Below, in pieces: positions 27,399 to 37,056 of a DNA stretch of 64,000 bases. The first letter of the stretch is position 1, and every line of letters begins with the position of its first letter. Made by a program: the position numbers and the translations under genes. The notes beneath the pieces are model-generated. The model made no database searches. It saw only the letters and a list, made by a program, of their open reading frames with translations, and was not told the DNA's origin. The stretch comes from Nosema muscidifuracis (taxonomy: Eukaryota; Microsporidia; Nosematidae), in the NCBI GenBank assembly GCA_028335825.1, contig JAIOKI010000013.1, positions 248,001-312,000 of the forward strand, read 5' to 3'.

Positions 27399-30338
27399 TC
27401 AAATTTTCTTATTAGCTTTGATTTCATCTTTATACTTACTAGCTAAATTAATAATATTTTCAGGTACACCAGCCAACTTTGCAACATATATACCATTTGA
27501 ATCATTGCACACTCCCTTAAGCAATTTATATAAAAATGTAACGTCTTTATCTTCTATTCTAGTATCCATATATCCCAGTGAATATTCAGAATTATCTGAT
27601 ATTAAGTTATGATAATGTGTAGAGAACAATACTCGGCATCCTATTGTCTTTAATTTATTTAAAACAGAAAAAGCTATGCATTCACCATCTCTAGTTGATG
27701 TCCCTCTACCTAATTCATCAATTATAACAAAAGATTCTGATGTAACATTTTTTAGTATATTGCTTGTTTCTAGAAGTTCTATCATAAAAGTGGATTCTCC
27801 TCTGAGTAAATTATCAGATGCACCAATTCTACTAAATAATTTGTCAAATAGAGGACATTTAAATTTTGAAGCCATGACATTTAATCCCATCTGAGACAAA
27901 ATGATATTCAAACAGAAACTTCTCATAAATGTAGATTTACCAGCCATATTTGAACCAGTTAAGATTAATAATCTTTTATCTTCAATATAATCATTAGTTA
28001 CATAATCTTTATAAATAGGATTACCAAGATCTTTAATCTCGATTTGGCTTGATATTTCAGGTTGACATCCTCGTATTTGTCTATTAAATATAGAAAATGA
28101 AATAAAACAATCTATATTAGAAAGATCATTAATGATTCTAAACATAAGAGATTCACTTTCTAAAAGTGTATCAACAGCTCTGTTAAGAAGAGTTCCTTGA
28201 GATTGAAAAATTCTTTCCTCAAGTTCAGTATACTCAGAAATAATTTCTTTAAGTTCTAACGTATAATATCTATTAGTATTCTTAGTAGCACTTACTAAAA
28301 AATATTCATCTGGTACTTCTACATTCTTAGGAATATCCATCTGAAAAATTTCCTTTCCGATATTTTTATATGAAATCGATTCACTTTTACAAACGACCTT
28401 TTGTGATAATAAATAATCATCAAATTTTTTCAATAGAATATCTTTTTGATTCATTAAAGAAACTAATTCTTCTGAATTATTTTTACCAGGTACAATCTCA
28501 TCCTTGATTATATGATATTTGAGCTCATAATTTTCAATAAAAAATTGTAACTCAGATAAAAGTAAAAATTTTGATATCATTCTTGTATTTATGTCTAACA
28601 CTCCTTCAAAAGAACTTATCCATTGAATATTCTCATTAGAATAAATTTTATCATTTTCTCCTAAATTTGATAAATATACGTTTTCAATATTTTTGTATAT
28701 TTTTAATACAATCTGTAACTTATCTAAAAAAATTTTTAAATCTTTAAACTTATAATTTCCTGATCTTAACTTCGAAAATATTCTTTCAAGATCACCAAGT
28801 GATCTAAAATCAATTGTTAAACTTTGTATATTTATATTATCAAAACTTTTTGATAATTTTTGTCTTTCTGATATGCATTTAATTGAAGTCAATGGAGATA
28901 ACATCCAATTTTTCAATCTTCTTTGTCCGAATGGTGTAGAACAAAAATTAATAGAATCAAAAAGTGTCTTATTATGATCATCATTAATAAGATCCATGTT
29001 AATTATTGTACTAGAATCTAAAATCATTCTAAATTCCATATTTTCTAACTGGTCAATACTACACTTACTAAGTACAGTCTCTCTCTTGAGATATTTAAGA
29101 TAATTATATAAATATCCATAACACTCATTTTCTTCGTCATTAAATATTTCAAATTTCGAAATATTTTTAGATTCATCAACTTTAACATGATTAATTACAA
29201 AATTATACTTTTTCTTGCTGATACATTCTTTTATATTGTATTTTACAAACAAATTTCTAAGATTGTTGAAAAATTTGTCGTCGCAAAATGTCTTAAAAAA
29301 GATCTTTAGAGTACAAGCATCAAACAAAACAATAGAAAAATGTAATGGCATGTTACATAATTTATCAGTATTGCAAAATAAATTTTCTCTAACTGCTATG
29401 GTATAAACAGAATTATTATTTTTTAGATGATTTAAATCATAAATAGTTCCTTGTGTAATTATTTCCTTAAGTTCACGCTTTATAATTTTTTCTTTATTTG
29501 ATCCTTTCTCACGAATCTTCTTTGCAATCATATTCTCTGCTTGATCTACCCTTGCTACCTTATATCCAGCATCGAGAAATTTACATATCCAATCTTCTAA
29601 AGTACTTTCAGGAAATCCAGCCATTCGCATATTAACCCTATCAGTAATACGAAAATTAAATAACTTAGAAGCCACATCGGCATCATTCTCATATAATTCA
29701 TAAAATTTACCTTTTTTAAAAAAAACAATAGTATCCCAATATTCCTTCTTAATTTTCCAAAACTGCTGCTCAAATGGTGTTAACTTTTCTAATTGTTCAT
29801 CTGTTATTAATAATGTAGAACAATCATAATCTTTATCATCGATACTCCTACCAAATTTATCTTTAATATTAATTAAAAAATCATATCTCAATTCTTTCTT
29901 AGTATTATCACTCTTAGGTGTGGTCTCTAAATATGCAAGATTTTCAGAATGTATTATTTTAGAATTATCCACCGACTTTTCAGAAATTTTATAATTATGT
30001 GGTACATCTTTTTCTTTATCTTCTAGCTTTTCATTAGAAACTGTCCATTCGTTCATTTGATTTTCTAAAGATGAAAGTGATGTTTGTACATTCTTTTTAA
30101 TTTTTCTAGGACTTTCATAGCCGTTGGATGTATTATCCGTTATGCTTACGACATCACCATTGTTTTTATTTGATACATCCAAATCTGATGACAAACTAGT
30201 ACATTCAGAAAGCTGAAAAAAGTCCTCACTAGAATTCGAGCATAAAAAAGTGTTTTCTTTAGTTTCATCAATATTATTACTTTCAATTTTTTTCTTCTCT
30301 ACTTTTTTTAAAAAATCTTTCAAATTATTATTTTTCAT
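27399..30338 (-). CDS. MSH6: MutS homologue MSH6
   Basis: A 979-residue mismatch repair ATPase. A polar, unstructured N-terminal part of about 180 residues precedes MutS domain I. That domain opens with TPFEQQFWKIKKEYWDTIVFFKKG and carries the mismatch-reading Phe-x-Glu (KFYELYEND, near residue 205). The lever and clamp regions follow. The ATPase domain has Walker A TGSNMAGKST (about 794-803), a Walker B region VIIDELGRGTST and the STHYH motif. The Phe-x-Glu and the N-terminal extension identify MSH6 rather than MSH2, with which it would form MutS-alpha. caaGGGctATG gives a GGG-type start. It is the last host gene before the LINE/rDNA region. Confidence 0.95.
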   Translation of the reverse strand: MKNNNLKDFLKKVEKKKIESNNIDETKENTFLCSNSSEDFFQLSECTSLSSDLDVSNKNNGDVVSITDNTSNGYESPRKIKKNVQTSLSSLENQMNEWTVSNEKLEDKEKDVPHNYKISEKSVDNSKIIHSENLAYLETTPKSDNTKKELRYDFLINIKDKFGRSIDDKDYDCSTLLITDEQLEKLTPFEQQFWKIKKEYWDTIVFFKKGKFYELYENDADVASKLFNFRITDRVNMRMAGFPESTLEDWICKFLDAGYKVARVDQAENMIAKKIREKGSNKEKIIKRELKEIITQGTIYDLNHLKNNNSVYTIAVRENLFCNTDKLCNMPLHFSIVLFDACTLKIFFKTFCDDKFFNNLRNLFVKYNIKECISKKKYNFVINHVKVDESKNISKFEIFNDEENECYGYLYNYLKYLKRETVLSKCSIDQLENMEFRMILDSSTIINMDLINDDHNKTLFDSINFCSTPFGQRRLKNWMLSPLTSIKCISERQKLSKSFDNINIQSLTIDFRSLGDLERIFSKLRSGNYKFKDLKIFLDKLQIVLKIYKNIENVYLSNLGENDKIYSNENIQWISSFEGVLDINTRMISKFLLLSELQFFIENYELKYHIIKDEIVPGKNNSEELVSLMNQKDILLKKFDDYLLSQKVVCKSESISYKNIGKEIFQMDIPKNVEVPDEYFLVSATKNTNRYYTLELKEIISEYTELEERIFQSQGTLLNRAVDTLLESESLMFRIINDLSNIDCFISFSIFNRQIRGCQPEISSQIEIKDLGNPIYKDYVTNDYIEDKRLLILTGSNMAGKSTFMRSFCLNIILSQMGLNVMASKFKCPLFDKLFSRIGASDNLLRGESTFMIELLETSNILKNVTSESFVIIDELGRGTSTRDGECIAFSVLNKLKTIGCRVLFSTHYHNLISDNSEYSLGYMDTRIEDKDVTFLYKLLKGVCNDSNGIYVAKLAGVPENIINLASKYKDEIKANKKI

Positions 30339-30436
30339 AGCCCTTGTTAAATTATTATATTAAAAATTTATAAATCTGGGAATTTAGACTTGAGTAAAAA
30401 AAAAATAAAATTAAAATAAGTAAAAAAACTTCTAAA

Positions 30437-30706
30437 AAAATTTATTGAGATAAGAGAGAAAAGCCACACAGCAAGTAAAAACTTCTACATCCAATATTAT
30501 GTGACACACACTAGCATACCATAAAGGCCTTGCTTGTAGGAAGATTGGGAACCCCTTAGGATTAATAAAAAAATAAAATAAAATAATTTATTGAGATAAG
30601 AGAGAAAAGCCACACAGCAAGTAAAAACTTCTACATCCAATATTATGTGACACACACTAGCATACCATAAAGGCCTTGCTTGTAGGAAGATTGGGAACCC
30701 CTTAGA
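30437..30706. repeat. 146-bp tandem duplication of LINE 3' end
   Basis: Two near-identical units, 30,437-30,560 and 30,583-30,706, are offset by 146 bases. Each begins tttattgagataagagagaa and ends gggaaccccttag, separated by an A-rich linker. This is the 3' terminus of copy A in duplicate. Confidence 0.97.
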
Positions 30707-31297
30707 ATTAGTTAAAATCCAACAATCATAATGACTGAGACCTGCGTTCAGCAGGATTTTGGGTTATCGCCTGGTTCAATACACCAATTAAGAACACAAC
30801 TCAGTTCAGCGGAATGCTACAGCATAATATGCAGCTTTAAGTCAAACCCCTCCCAGGTCATAATTTAATTCTTTTGTTGCTAATAAATTAGCTACTTTTG
30901 TATCAGATTTTACTCTGATGATACATGAAGTCTACTCTTTTGTTGTACAATGATATATCTTTGTACTATCAATTTATCAAGAAATTCTACTCTTTCAAGT
31001 AGAGCTTTTCTTCCTGTTGGTGAAGTCTTGATGTCATTGATATTACCAATGATCATCTTAACTCGTTCTATTTTTGTTAGAGTTAAAGAATTTAACTCTG
31101 GGATTTTATTCTCATAAAGAGATCTTGTCTCATATAAGGATGGACAATCTAACAGGAAATGTTCAAGATTTTCCTGTTCTCACTCGCAAAGAAAGCAATG
31201 TTCTCTATAATACTGAGGGATTCTACGAGCATTAGCTAACGCAGAAGACCATCTAATTAAATTACATCTTACTTTGGTGTAATTCCTTATCTGTCTT
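30437..31297 (-). mobile_element. LINE copy A, 3' part (APE-type non-LTR retrotransposon)
   Basis: The minus strand carries the last about 130 codons of the reverse transcriptase protein (31,297 to 30,910) with the zinc-knuckle-like CFLC...QENLEHFLLDC, plus a 3' UTR homologous to copy B. One in-frame stop lies inside the zinc motif region. The terminal 124 bases occur twice in tandem. The piece starts abruptly at 31,297, where the A-rich end of copy B adjoins it. Confidence 0.85.
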
Positions 31298-31665
31298 TAA
31301 AAAAAAAAAAAATAAAAATATTTATTGGAAAAATAAAATCAGTATAGAAGAAAAACCACCCGGCCACCAAAATCTCCACTGAGAAAACAAACATCAATAG
31401 TGCGCTTTACACGCCAGCATACCTTTACGGCCTCGCTTATAGGAGAAAATATCGTTCCCTTAGGACTACTTAAAGTCATAGCCATGAAGGCTATAACCTG
31501 TCAAGAGACAGGTAGGAACGTATCGCCTGGCTCAATACACCAATTAGGAACACAACTCAGTCCAGCGAAAGTAATACAGCATACAGTATCATGCCCGACC
31601 TCTCCTAGGTCTAAAAATAAAAATCTTTCTGTTAATAAATTAACACATTTTCTTTCATTACTGAA

Positions 31666-32997
31666 TTATCTTGTACTTTGATTAATTTCTTTGAGTCTAT
31701 TATGAAATATAATAGCTCTAGATATAACCATTCTATCTAAGAATTCTATGATGCAACAGAGCTCTTTAATTTTATCTGGATTATTTCTTAATCCGTCCTT
31801 ATTACCAAGAATTAATTTTACTTTATCCTGGTTAGTTGTTCTAGAACACTTCAATATCGGCAATTTCTCTTCAAAAGAGAACCTGATCTCACTTAAGAGG
31901 GGGCACTCAATCAGAAAGTGTTCTATATTTTCTTGAGGTCCATCACATAGAAAGCATTTGTTCCTATAACTCACAGGAATTCTTCCGGAACAAGCTAATG
32001 AGGATGACCACTTAACTAGATTGCATCTTAATCTAGTGTATGTTCTAATCTTTCGATTGTTTACTTTCTGCATAACATATTTGATCTGTGAATCTCTTAT
32101 GTTATACTGGCTTGCTATTGATGTAGCTACAGAAGTATTCAGAGTCCTTCTACTTCGTAATACATCAATGATCTTAGCGGTGACAATTCTATTATCACTT
32201 GTTTCGTAGTCATGACCGACAAATCTTTTTAACCATCTTTGTGTTCTCGAACACCAAGTAGTTTTTCTTTCCTTCGGATTAATTGAAATTATATCCGAAA
32301 TAATAGTTTTATTGTGTTTCCACTTATTGTATGCTCTATATCTACTAAGAGCTGCCTGTATATGAATTCGTTCTATTCTGAACTCATCCATTATTCTATC
32401 TAGAGGAACTAATACTCTCTTGAATATCAGTCTCAGTGATTTTCTTAAGATCCTATTGATCTTACTTGCTCTTGTACTAGACATTCCCCAAAGTTCACTA
32501 CCATACATTAATGCAGGTACAAGTACACATTTTACTAAGATGGCCTTGAATGTAAGGTTGATGCTATGATTTAACAATTTTGGCATCAAAGCATCTAAAT
32601 CTTTCTTGCCACGTGCAGCTGCATCTCTGACTAAATGTTCTTCTAGGGTGTTTCTCTTTATGAGAACTCCTAGATATCTATATTCTGTGACCTCTTCAAT
32701 GTCACCAAAGTCTGTATGGAGAGAATACAGACTTCTATTTTCTTGAATACCAGTATGGGCTGACCATACTAATACTCCACTCTTTCTGCAGTTGATCTTC
32801 ATTCTGTTATCAACTGCCCATTTAGAAATTTTATCGATCTTTGCTTCAAGATCATTGACGTCATTTCCAAAGACAACTATGTCATCAGCAAACATAAGTC
32901 CTGGAATCTTTGTATTTGATTTAGGAATCAATACTCCTTCTATGCCCTCAAATATATCGTTGATAAAAATGTGAAGAGCATTGGAGAACAAGGACAT
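31666..32997 (-). CDS. LINE B ORF2, C-terminal part (reverse transcriptase palm/thumb and zinc motif)
   Basis: It continues ORF2 after the frameshift. MFADDIVVFG is the catalytic FADD motif of LINE reverse transcriptases. The thumb (WAVDNRMKINCRKSGVLVW, EYRYLGVLIKRN) follows, and a C-terminal CFLCDGPQENIEHFLIEC motif ends the conserved part. It overlaps the upstream frame by about 57 bases. Expression as one protein would need the frame to be restored; no known frameshift site is evident. Confidence 0.9.
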   Translation of the reverse strand: MSLFSNALHIFINDIFEGIEGVLIPKSNTKIPGLMFADDIVVFGNDVNDLEAKIDKISKWAVDNRMKINCRKSGVLVWSAHTGIQENRSLYSLHTDFGDIEEVTEYRYLGVLIKRNTLEEHLVRDAAARGKKDLDALMPKLLNHSINLTFKAILVKCVLVPALMYGSELWGMSSTRASKINRILRKSLRLIFKRVLVPLDRIMDEFRIERIHIQAALSRYRAYNKWKHNKTIISDIISINPKERKTTWCSRTQRWLKRFVGHDYETSDNRIVTAKIIDVLRSRRTLNTSVATSIASQYNIRDSQIKYVMQKVNNRKIRTYTRLRCNLVKWSSSLACSGRIPVSYRNKCFLCDGPQENIEHFLIECPLLSEIRFSFEEKLPILKCSRTTNQDKVKLILGNKDGLRNNPDKIKELCCIIEFLDRMVISRAIIFHNRLKEINQSTR

Positions 32998-35363
32998 CCT
33001 TGTCTCACTCCTTTCCTGTAGCTATAGCCACTAGATGTATCACCAGCAATTTTAACTCGCATGGTAGTGTTTTTGTAGATATCCTTTATTGTATTTATAA
33101 GATACTTGGGAATATCAATTTTTTCTAGCTTCTTTAATAGTAAGTCATGACTCACATTATCGTAAGCTTTCTCAAAGTCTATAAAGCACATTAATGTACT
33201 TATTCCTTTGAATTCTCTTCTTCTCACCACTTCAAGTAGGGAAGTAATCTGATTCATACATTCTTCACCTGCTCGGAACCCAGCTTGGTATCGAGAGATG
33301 ATATTGGCTTCTTCGACATACTGTGTCAGTCTGTCATTAATTATCTTGAGATAGATCTTACTAATTGTATTAATTAAAGAGATTCCTCTATAATTATTCA
33401 GATCAGTCTCATCTTCTTTCTTGTGGAGGCAAATCATATTTGCCATACTCCAGTATTCTGGAGGACTATCTCCACTAATATACTTATTAAATTCAGATAA
33501 CATGAATCTAAAGAAACTATCTTCTACTTCATTACAGAGCAGATGTTTGTAAAGCTCGGTTGGAATTTCATCAGGACCGGCTGCTTTATTGTTTCCACAT
33601 TTCTTTAATGCGGATAAAAATTCTTCTTCTGTTATCTCTGTAGGAGGATCAGCAAGATTAGATTTATTGTAGATATTAATATCTACTCCATTTTCTGAAG
33701 CTAAGTTAGCATAAAATTGATTAGCTATTTCTAGCTTTTTTTCTTGGCATGTATATAAAATACCGGCTTGGTCCATCAGGGCCACTTGATCCAACCTAAT
33801 GGAAGTACTTCTTGAGTTATTTAGCCATTGCCAGAATTCTCTTGATCTATTACTTCTAAAAAGCTTTACTCCTCGTAAGGCCCAAAGATTAGATCTATCT
33901 TTCCGAATCAGTCTTCTAGTCAATTCAGCTTGTTCTTTGAGGAACTCGAATCTAATAGAGTTGGCTTCATTAAAGTTTCTCATAACAGTTTTTGCTGCTA
34001 ATCTTTTTTCTTTGAAGACCTTGACGTGTCTCCATCTCATTGGGAGTCCCGAATAGACTCTTTTCTTTCTGTAAATTCCTAGGGACTTAAAACTTGTTCT
34101 GATAATCTCTGGGAGATTCATCATATTTAGGTGCTGATTCCTCAGCTTCCTTCTTAGCTTCTTTATCACTTTGTGATTTTCAAGCATCTTTTTGTCATAA
34201 ACAAGCTGTTCTGAGACCCTATCAACAGCTAATTTTAATTTTCTTTTGAGCACTAAATGATCACTCAATGCCCATGATTTTGATATAATGATATTCTCAC
34301 TATCACTTTGTAACAATCTAAACAATGTATCAATTCTTCTTTTAGATCGTTTTCCATTCTTAAGGATTCTTGTTCCCTCTTTGCTGTTGTACTTTAGTAC
34401 AGTTGGGAGGCCAACTGCATCTAATTTTTTCTTAAGAGATGAATCCTGCATATTCACGTCTCCCATCACTATGATCTCACAATAGTGGTTTTTTAACTTC
34501 TCTTCTTGTAGAAGAGATAATAATCTGGCAAGAACCTCTCTCTTGAGATCCCTGTCTTGTGGTATGTAGACATTAATAATTAAATACTTAATCCATTTGC
34601 CTACTGACTTAAACTCAACTACAGTCTGCAGTATATTTGAGTCAGTCCCTTTCTTGGAACACCTAATAGCTCCATTCTTTCTAACCAAAGTCATTAATCC
34701 TGATTTGTTTTTTCCACTACTAATTGTTTCCACTGCAGTATACTTTTCTAGTCTAATAGGGAGCAAGGATGTCTTCCAGGTCTCCTGTAGACACATAATC
34801 TCTGGTTTCTCTTTCTTCAATAGAACCTCAAGTTCTTCTTTCTTATGTGAAAGATGATTGATATTAAGACTAAGGAGTTTTATATTACCCTTCATCTTTT
34901 TTCTTTCTAGAGTAGATTTCTCTAATCTCTTCTTTCTCTCATTTAATACTTTAAATCCTATACTTCTTAATGTATTAATGAGTAGCTGTCTATGTAGCTT
35001 CTTAACTACAATCTTTGTAAATGACATGTCCCTACGTCTGAATTTTCTTGCTGTAAAGACTGAATCTTTTAATGAATCTTCTTTCCTATGCAACATCTTT
35101 AGGAAATCTTTTACTCCAAAAGGTATTCTTTGTATTCTTACTATACAATAATTTTCTTGTACTCTTCTCCTCCATATACTTCTTCTCATTATGAGAGACT
35201 TTAGGCACTTAAGCCTTCTGGAATGAATGATTGTACTACTGGTTTTTCTTGATTCAACTGAATCAGAGACTTTTCTTTCTAATAAATTAAAAATATTTTC
35301 TCTTTTATAAGAGAATACTCTCCTATAAATACAGGATTTTAACAAAGGGAACAATTTATTCAT
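32940..35363 (-). CDS. LINE B ORF2, N-terminal part (APE endonuclease and RT fingers)
   Basis: After a basic leader of about 160 residues comes an apurinic-type endonuclease with the catalytic pattern LNINHL, LQETW, GDVNM and SDHLVL. A linker and RT motifs follow: DEIPTELYK, NYRGISLI, FRAGEEC, CFIDFEKAYDNV and GVRQGCPCSP. The start is placed at the ATG that overlaps the ORF1 stop (ATGAATAA); the frame itself is open 33 bases further upstream. The cysteine-poor APE domain and the RT order match Jockey/CR1/I-like LINEs; the clade was not resolved. Confidence 0.9.
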   Translation of the reverse strand: MNKLFPLLKSCIYRRVFSYKRENIFNLLERKVSDSVESRKTSSTIIHSRRLKCLKSLIMRRSIWRRRVQENYCIVRIQRIPFGVKDFLKMLHRKEDSLKDSVFTARKFRRRDMSFTKIVVKKLHRQLLINTLRSIGFKVLNERKKRLEKSTLERKKMKGNIKLLSLNINHLSHKKEELEVLLKKEKPEIMCLQETWKTSLLPIRLEKYTAVETISSGKNKSGLMTLVRKNGAIRCSKKGTDSNILQTVVEFKSVGKWIKYLIINVYIPQDRDLKREVLARLLSLLQEEKLKNHYCEIIVMGDVNMQDSSLKKKLDAVGLPTVLKYNSKEGTRILKNGKRSKRRIDTLFRLLQSDSENIIISKSWALSDHLVLKRKLKLAVDRVSEQLVYDKKMLENHKVIKKLRRKLRNQHLNMMNLPEIIRTSFKSLGIYRKKRVYSGLPMRWRHVKVFKEKRLAAKTVMRNFNEANSIRFEFLKEQAELTRRLIRKDRSNLWALRGVKLFRSNRSREFWQWLNNSRSTSIRLDQVALMDQAGILYTCQEKKLEIANQFYANLASENGVDINIYNKSNLADPPTEITEEEFLSALKKCGNNKAAGPDEIPTELYKHLLCNEVEDSFFRFMLSEFNKYISGDSPPEYWSMANMICLHKKEDETDLNNYRGISLINTISKIYLKIINDRLTQYVEEANIISRYQAGFRAGEECMNQITSLLEVVRRREFKGISTLMCFIDFEKAYDNVSHDLLLKKLEKIDIPKYLINTIKDIYKNTTMRVKIAGDTSSGYSYRKGVRQGCPCSPMLFTFLSTIYLRA

Positions 35364-37056
35364 TATTAAAATCCTTACTTTCTCGGGCAGGCTCACCCAT
35401 CTTCTTTCCTAAATAAGTAAAAGAGCCATAGTCAAGCTTTTCCTTATTTAATTCTTTCTTTATATACCTGCAGGCTTCTACAAGTGGTATAAAATTTTTG
35501 AATGTCTTAGAGAGCCTCAGTAATTCCTCTAAAACAACATTTTTTCTAGCTAATATAAAGCTGGTAAGTAATGACACATCATCACATACCTGTATTTCGC
35601 TTATATTAGCTTTCAAGTTTCTTATTGCCTTTTGGCAAACACTCTCTCTAATCATCAGAAGAATAACATCTGAATCATTGAATCTTTTCACTAAGGAGAT
35701 ATCCTTAGTCTCCACTTCTAACAAAGCAGCCCATGTGTCTCTAGATTGGTGCTGCCCTTTAGATTCAAGTCCAGATATCAATGTGAATCTGAACTTGCAG
35801 TTAGAAGGAGACTTACCTTCCTTAATTAACTTTATAAGAGCTTCTTTGGAAAGCTCTTTGGCCCAATTCTTTCGAGGTATAACTGGGCCTTTTCTTTCTT
35901 GAGATTTATTCTCAACCTTCTTCGTAGCCATCTTAAGGGCTAAATTTTTCTTTGAAGATAAAACTTCAATCTCTGTCTTCTTCTTTTCAAGACTCGTTCT
36001 TTTACCATGTGACACTTCATGGTATGTTTTCTTGTAAGAAACTACTTTCTTACTATTATTTTCCACCTTCATAGAACTAAATCTATTTGGTTTTAATTTA
36101 TTGTGACTTCTGACATCACTGAATTTTTTTAAACTCGAAATTACTTTCGGCTTATATATGTGCTTGACAGATTTCCATCCATCTTCATCTACTTGGTAGA
36201 GCTTTACTCCATTCTTTGGAGCTTTCCTACTACCTGATTGTATAGCAGAGATAATTGATAAGTGTTTATCAACTGCTTTCTTATTTGTGTCAGTATATTG
36301 TTTCTTGACGTCATTTTCTAAAGATCCAATGCTAGTATCTGGATCTAAAAATTCTTTGGATAGATGTTCCTCATCCAAACGTATTCTTTTGCCATCTTCT
36401 GACAATCTTTCTTCTTCTTCCTTACCAGTAATTACTTTCTCAGGAAGAATTATGTTCTTGACACTGCTCGTAGTATCATCGCTGTCTATTTCTATTGAAG
36501 AAATATTTTTTTCTGTAGTAGCTTTATGAAGGATATTACTACTACATATTGTCTGGTCTTCTATTGTAATAATATCAGAGCACATTTTTTCTTCATGAAG
36601 ATCATCTGAGACACTCCTTGTAGTTTTTATTGATGACTGTCTTAATTGAATAATGACATCATCGGATTTGTTTTCTTGTAAAATTTTTATTTTACATTTC
36701 TGTTCTTCTAGTTTACTATAGAAGAGCTCTAAGTATTCCTGTTGAATTGAAATCAACTCATAGGAGCTAGATATAAACTTTCTAAGATCAGAAAGATCTT
36801 GTTTGCTTACTTTTTCAGCATCAGCTAAAAATTTTTTTTTAGAAAATTGTTCATACAAATTTCTTAATTTTTTGAGAGAATAAATTAATTCTCCATCTTT
36901 TCTGTAACATACACTAGATATGCCACCATCAGCATATACATGCTTAATACCATCTTTTAAATACATTTCTGTATCCAAATCGTTTTTCTGAGTACCTAAG
37001 TTCTCACTTTGCAGACTACTCTGCCAGCTCTTGGTTTGTTTTGACTTACCCTTCAT
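35356..37056 (-). CDS. LINE B ORF1 protein
   Basis: About 567 residues from the first methionine beyond copy A sequence. It is highly charged. A coiled-coil-like part (SYELISIQQEYLELFYSKL) lies near residues 120-160, a Ser/Lys/Asp-rich disordered centre follows, and a compact C-terminal domain (CKFRFTLISGLESKG, ETKDISLVKRFNDSDVILLM) comes last. No zinc knuckle or RRM is recognised. LINE ORF1 proteins usually bind RNA and escort the particle. The open frame runs on to 37,143, but the first 29 residues there (MDEFCINRIQ...) are RT sequence of copy A, so that extension is judged accidental. Confidence 0.75.
   Translation of the reverse strand: MKGKSKQTKSWQSSLQSENLGTQKNDLDTEMYLKDGIKHVYADGGISSVCYRKDGELIYSLKKLRNLYEQFSKKKFLADAEKVSKQDLSDLRKFISSSYELISIQQEYLELFYSKLEEQKCKIKILQENKSDDVIIQLRQSSIKTTRSVSDDLHEEKMCSDIITIEDQTICSSNILHKATTEKNISSIEIDSDDTTSSVKNIILPEKVITGKEEEERLSEDGKRIRLDEEHLSKEFLDPDTSIGSLENDVKKQYTDTNKKAVDKHLSIISAIQSGSRKAPKNGVKLYQVDEDGWKSVKHIYKPKVISSLKKFSDVRSHNKLKPNRFSSMKVENNSKKVVSYKKTYHEVSHGKRTSLEKKKTEIEVLSSKKNLALKMATKKVENKSQERKGPVIPRKNWAKELSKEALIKLIKEGKSPSNCKFRFTLISGLESKGQHQSRDTWAALLEVETKDISLVKRFNDSDVILLMIRESVCQKAIRNLKANISEIQVCDDVSLLTSFILARKNVVLEELLRLSKTFKNFIPLVEACRYIKKELNKEKLDYGSFTYLGKKMGEPARESKDFNNE

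Larger units (their letters stand above)
31298..37056 (-). mobile_element. LINE copy B, nearly full-length two-ORF APE-type element
   Basis: The minus-strand element contains ORF1 (37,056-35,356), ORF2 with APE endonuclease and reverse transcriptase (35,363 to 31,666), and a 3' UTR of about 350 bases with an aataaa signal ending in a T-run/A-run at 31,298-31,330. ORF2 is interrupted by one apparent frameshift near 32,980, just after the RT motif GCPCSPMLF. The rest is open, so insertion looks recent compared with the other copies. It is visibly richer in GC than host genes. The 5' limit is not certain, because it abuts a piece of copy A. Confidence 0.88.

Noticed and set aside
32940-32997. 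Programmed frameshift in LINE ORF2
   Set aside because: LINE ORF2 is normally one frame through the RT and no slippery site or pseudoknot is evident, so a simple indel is more likely.
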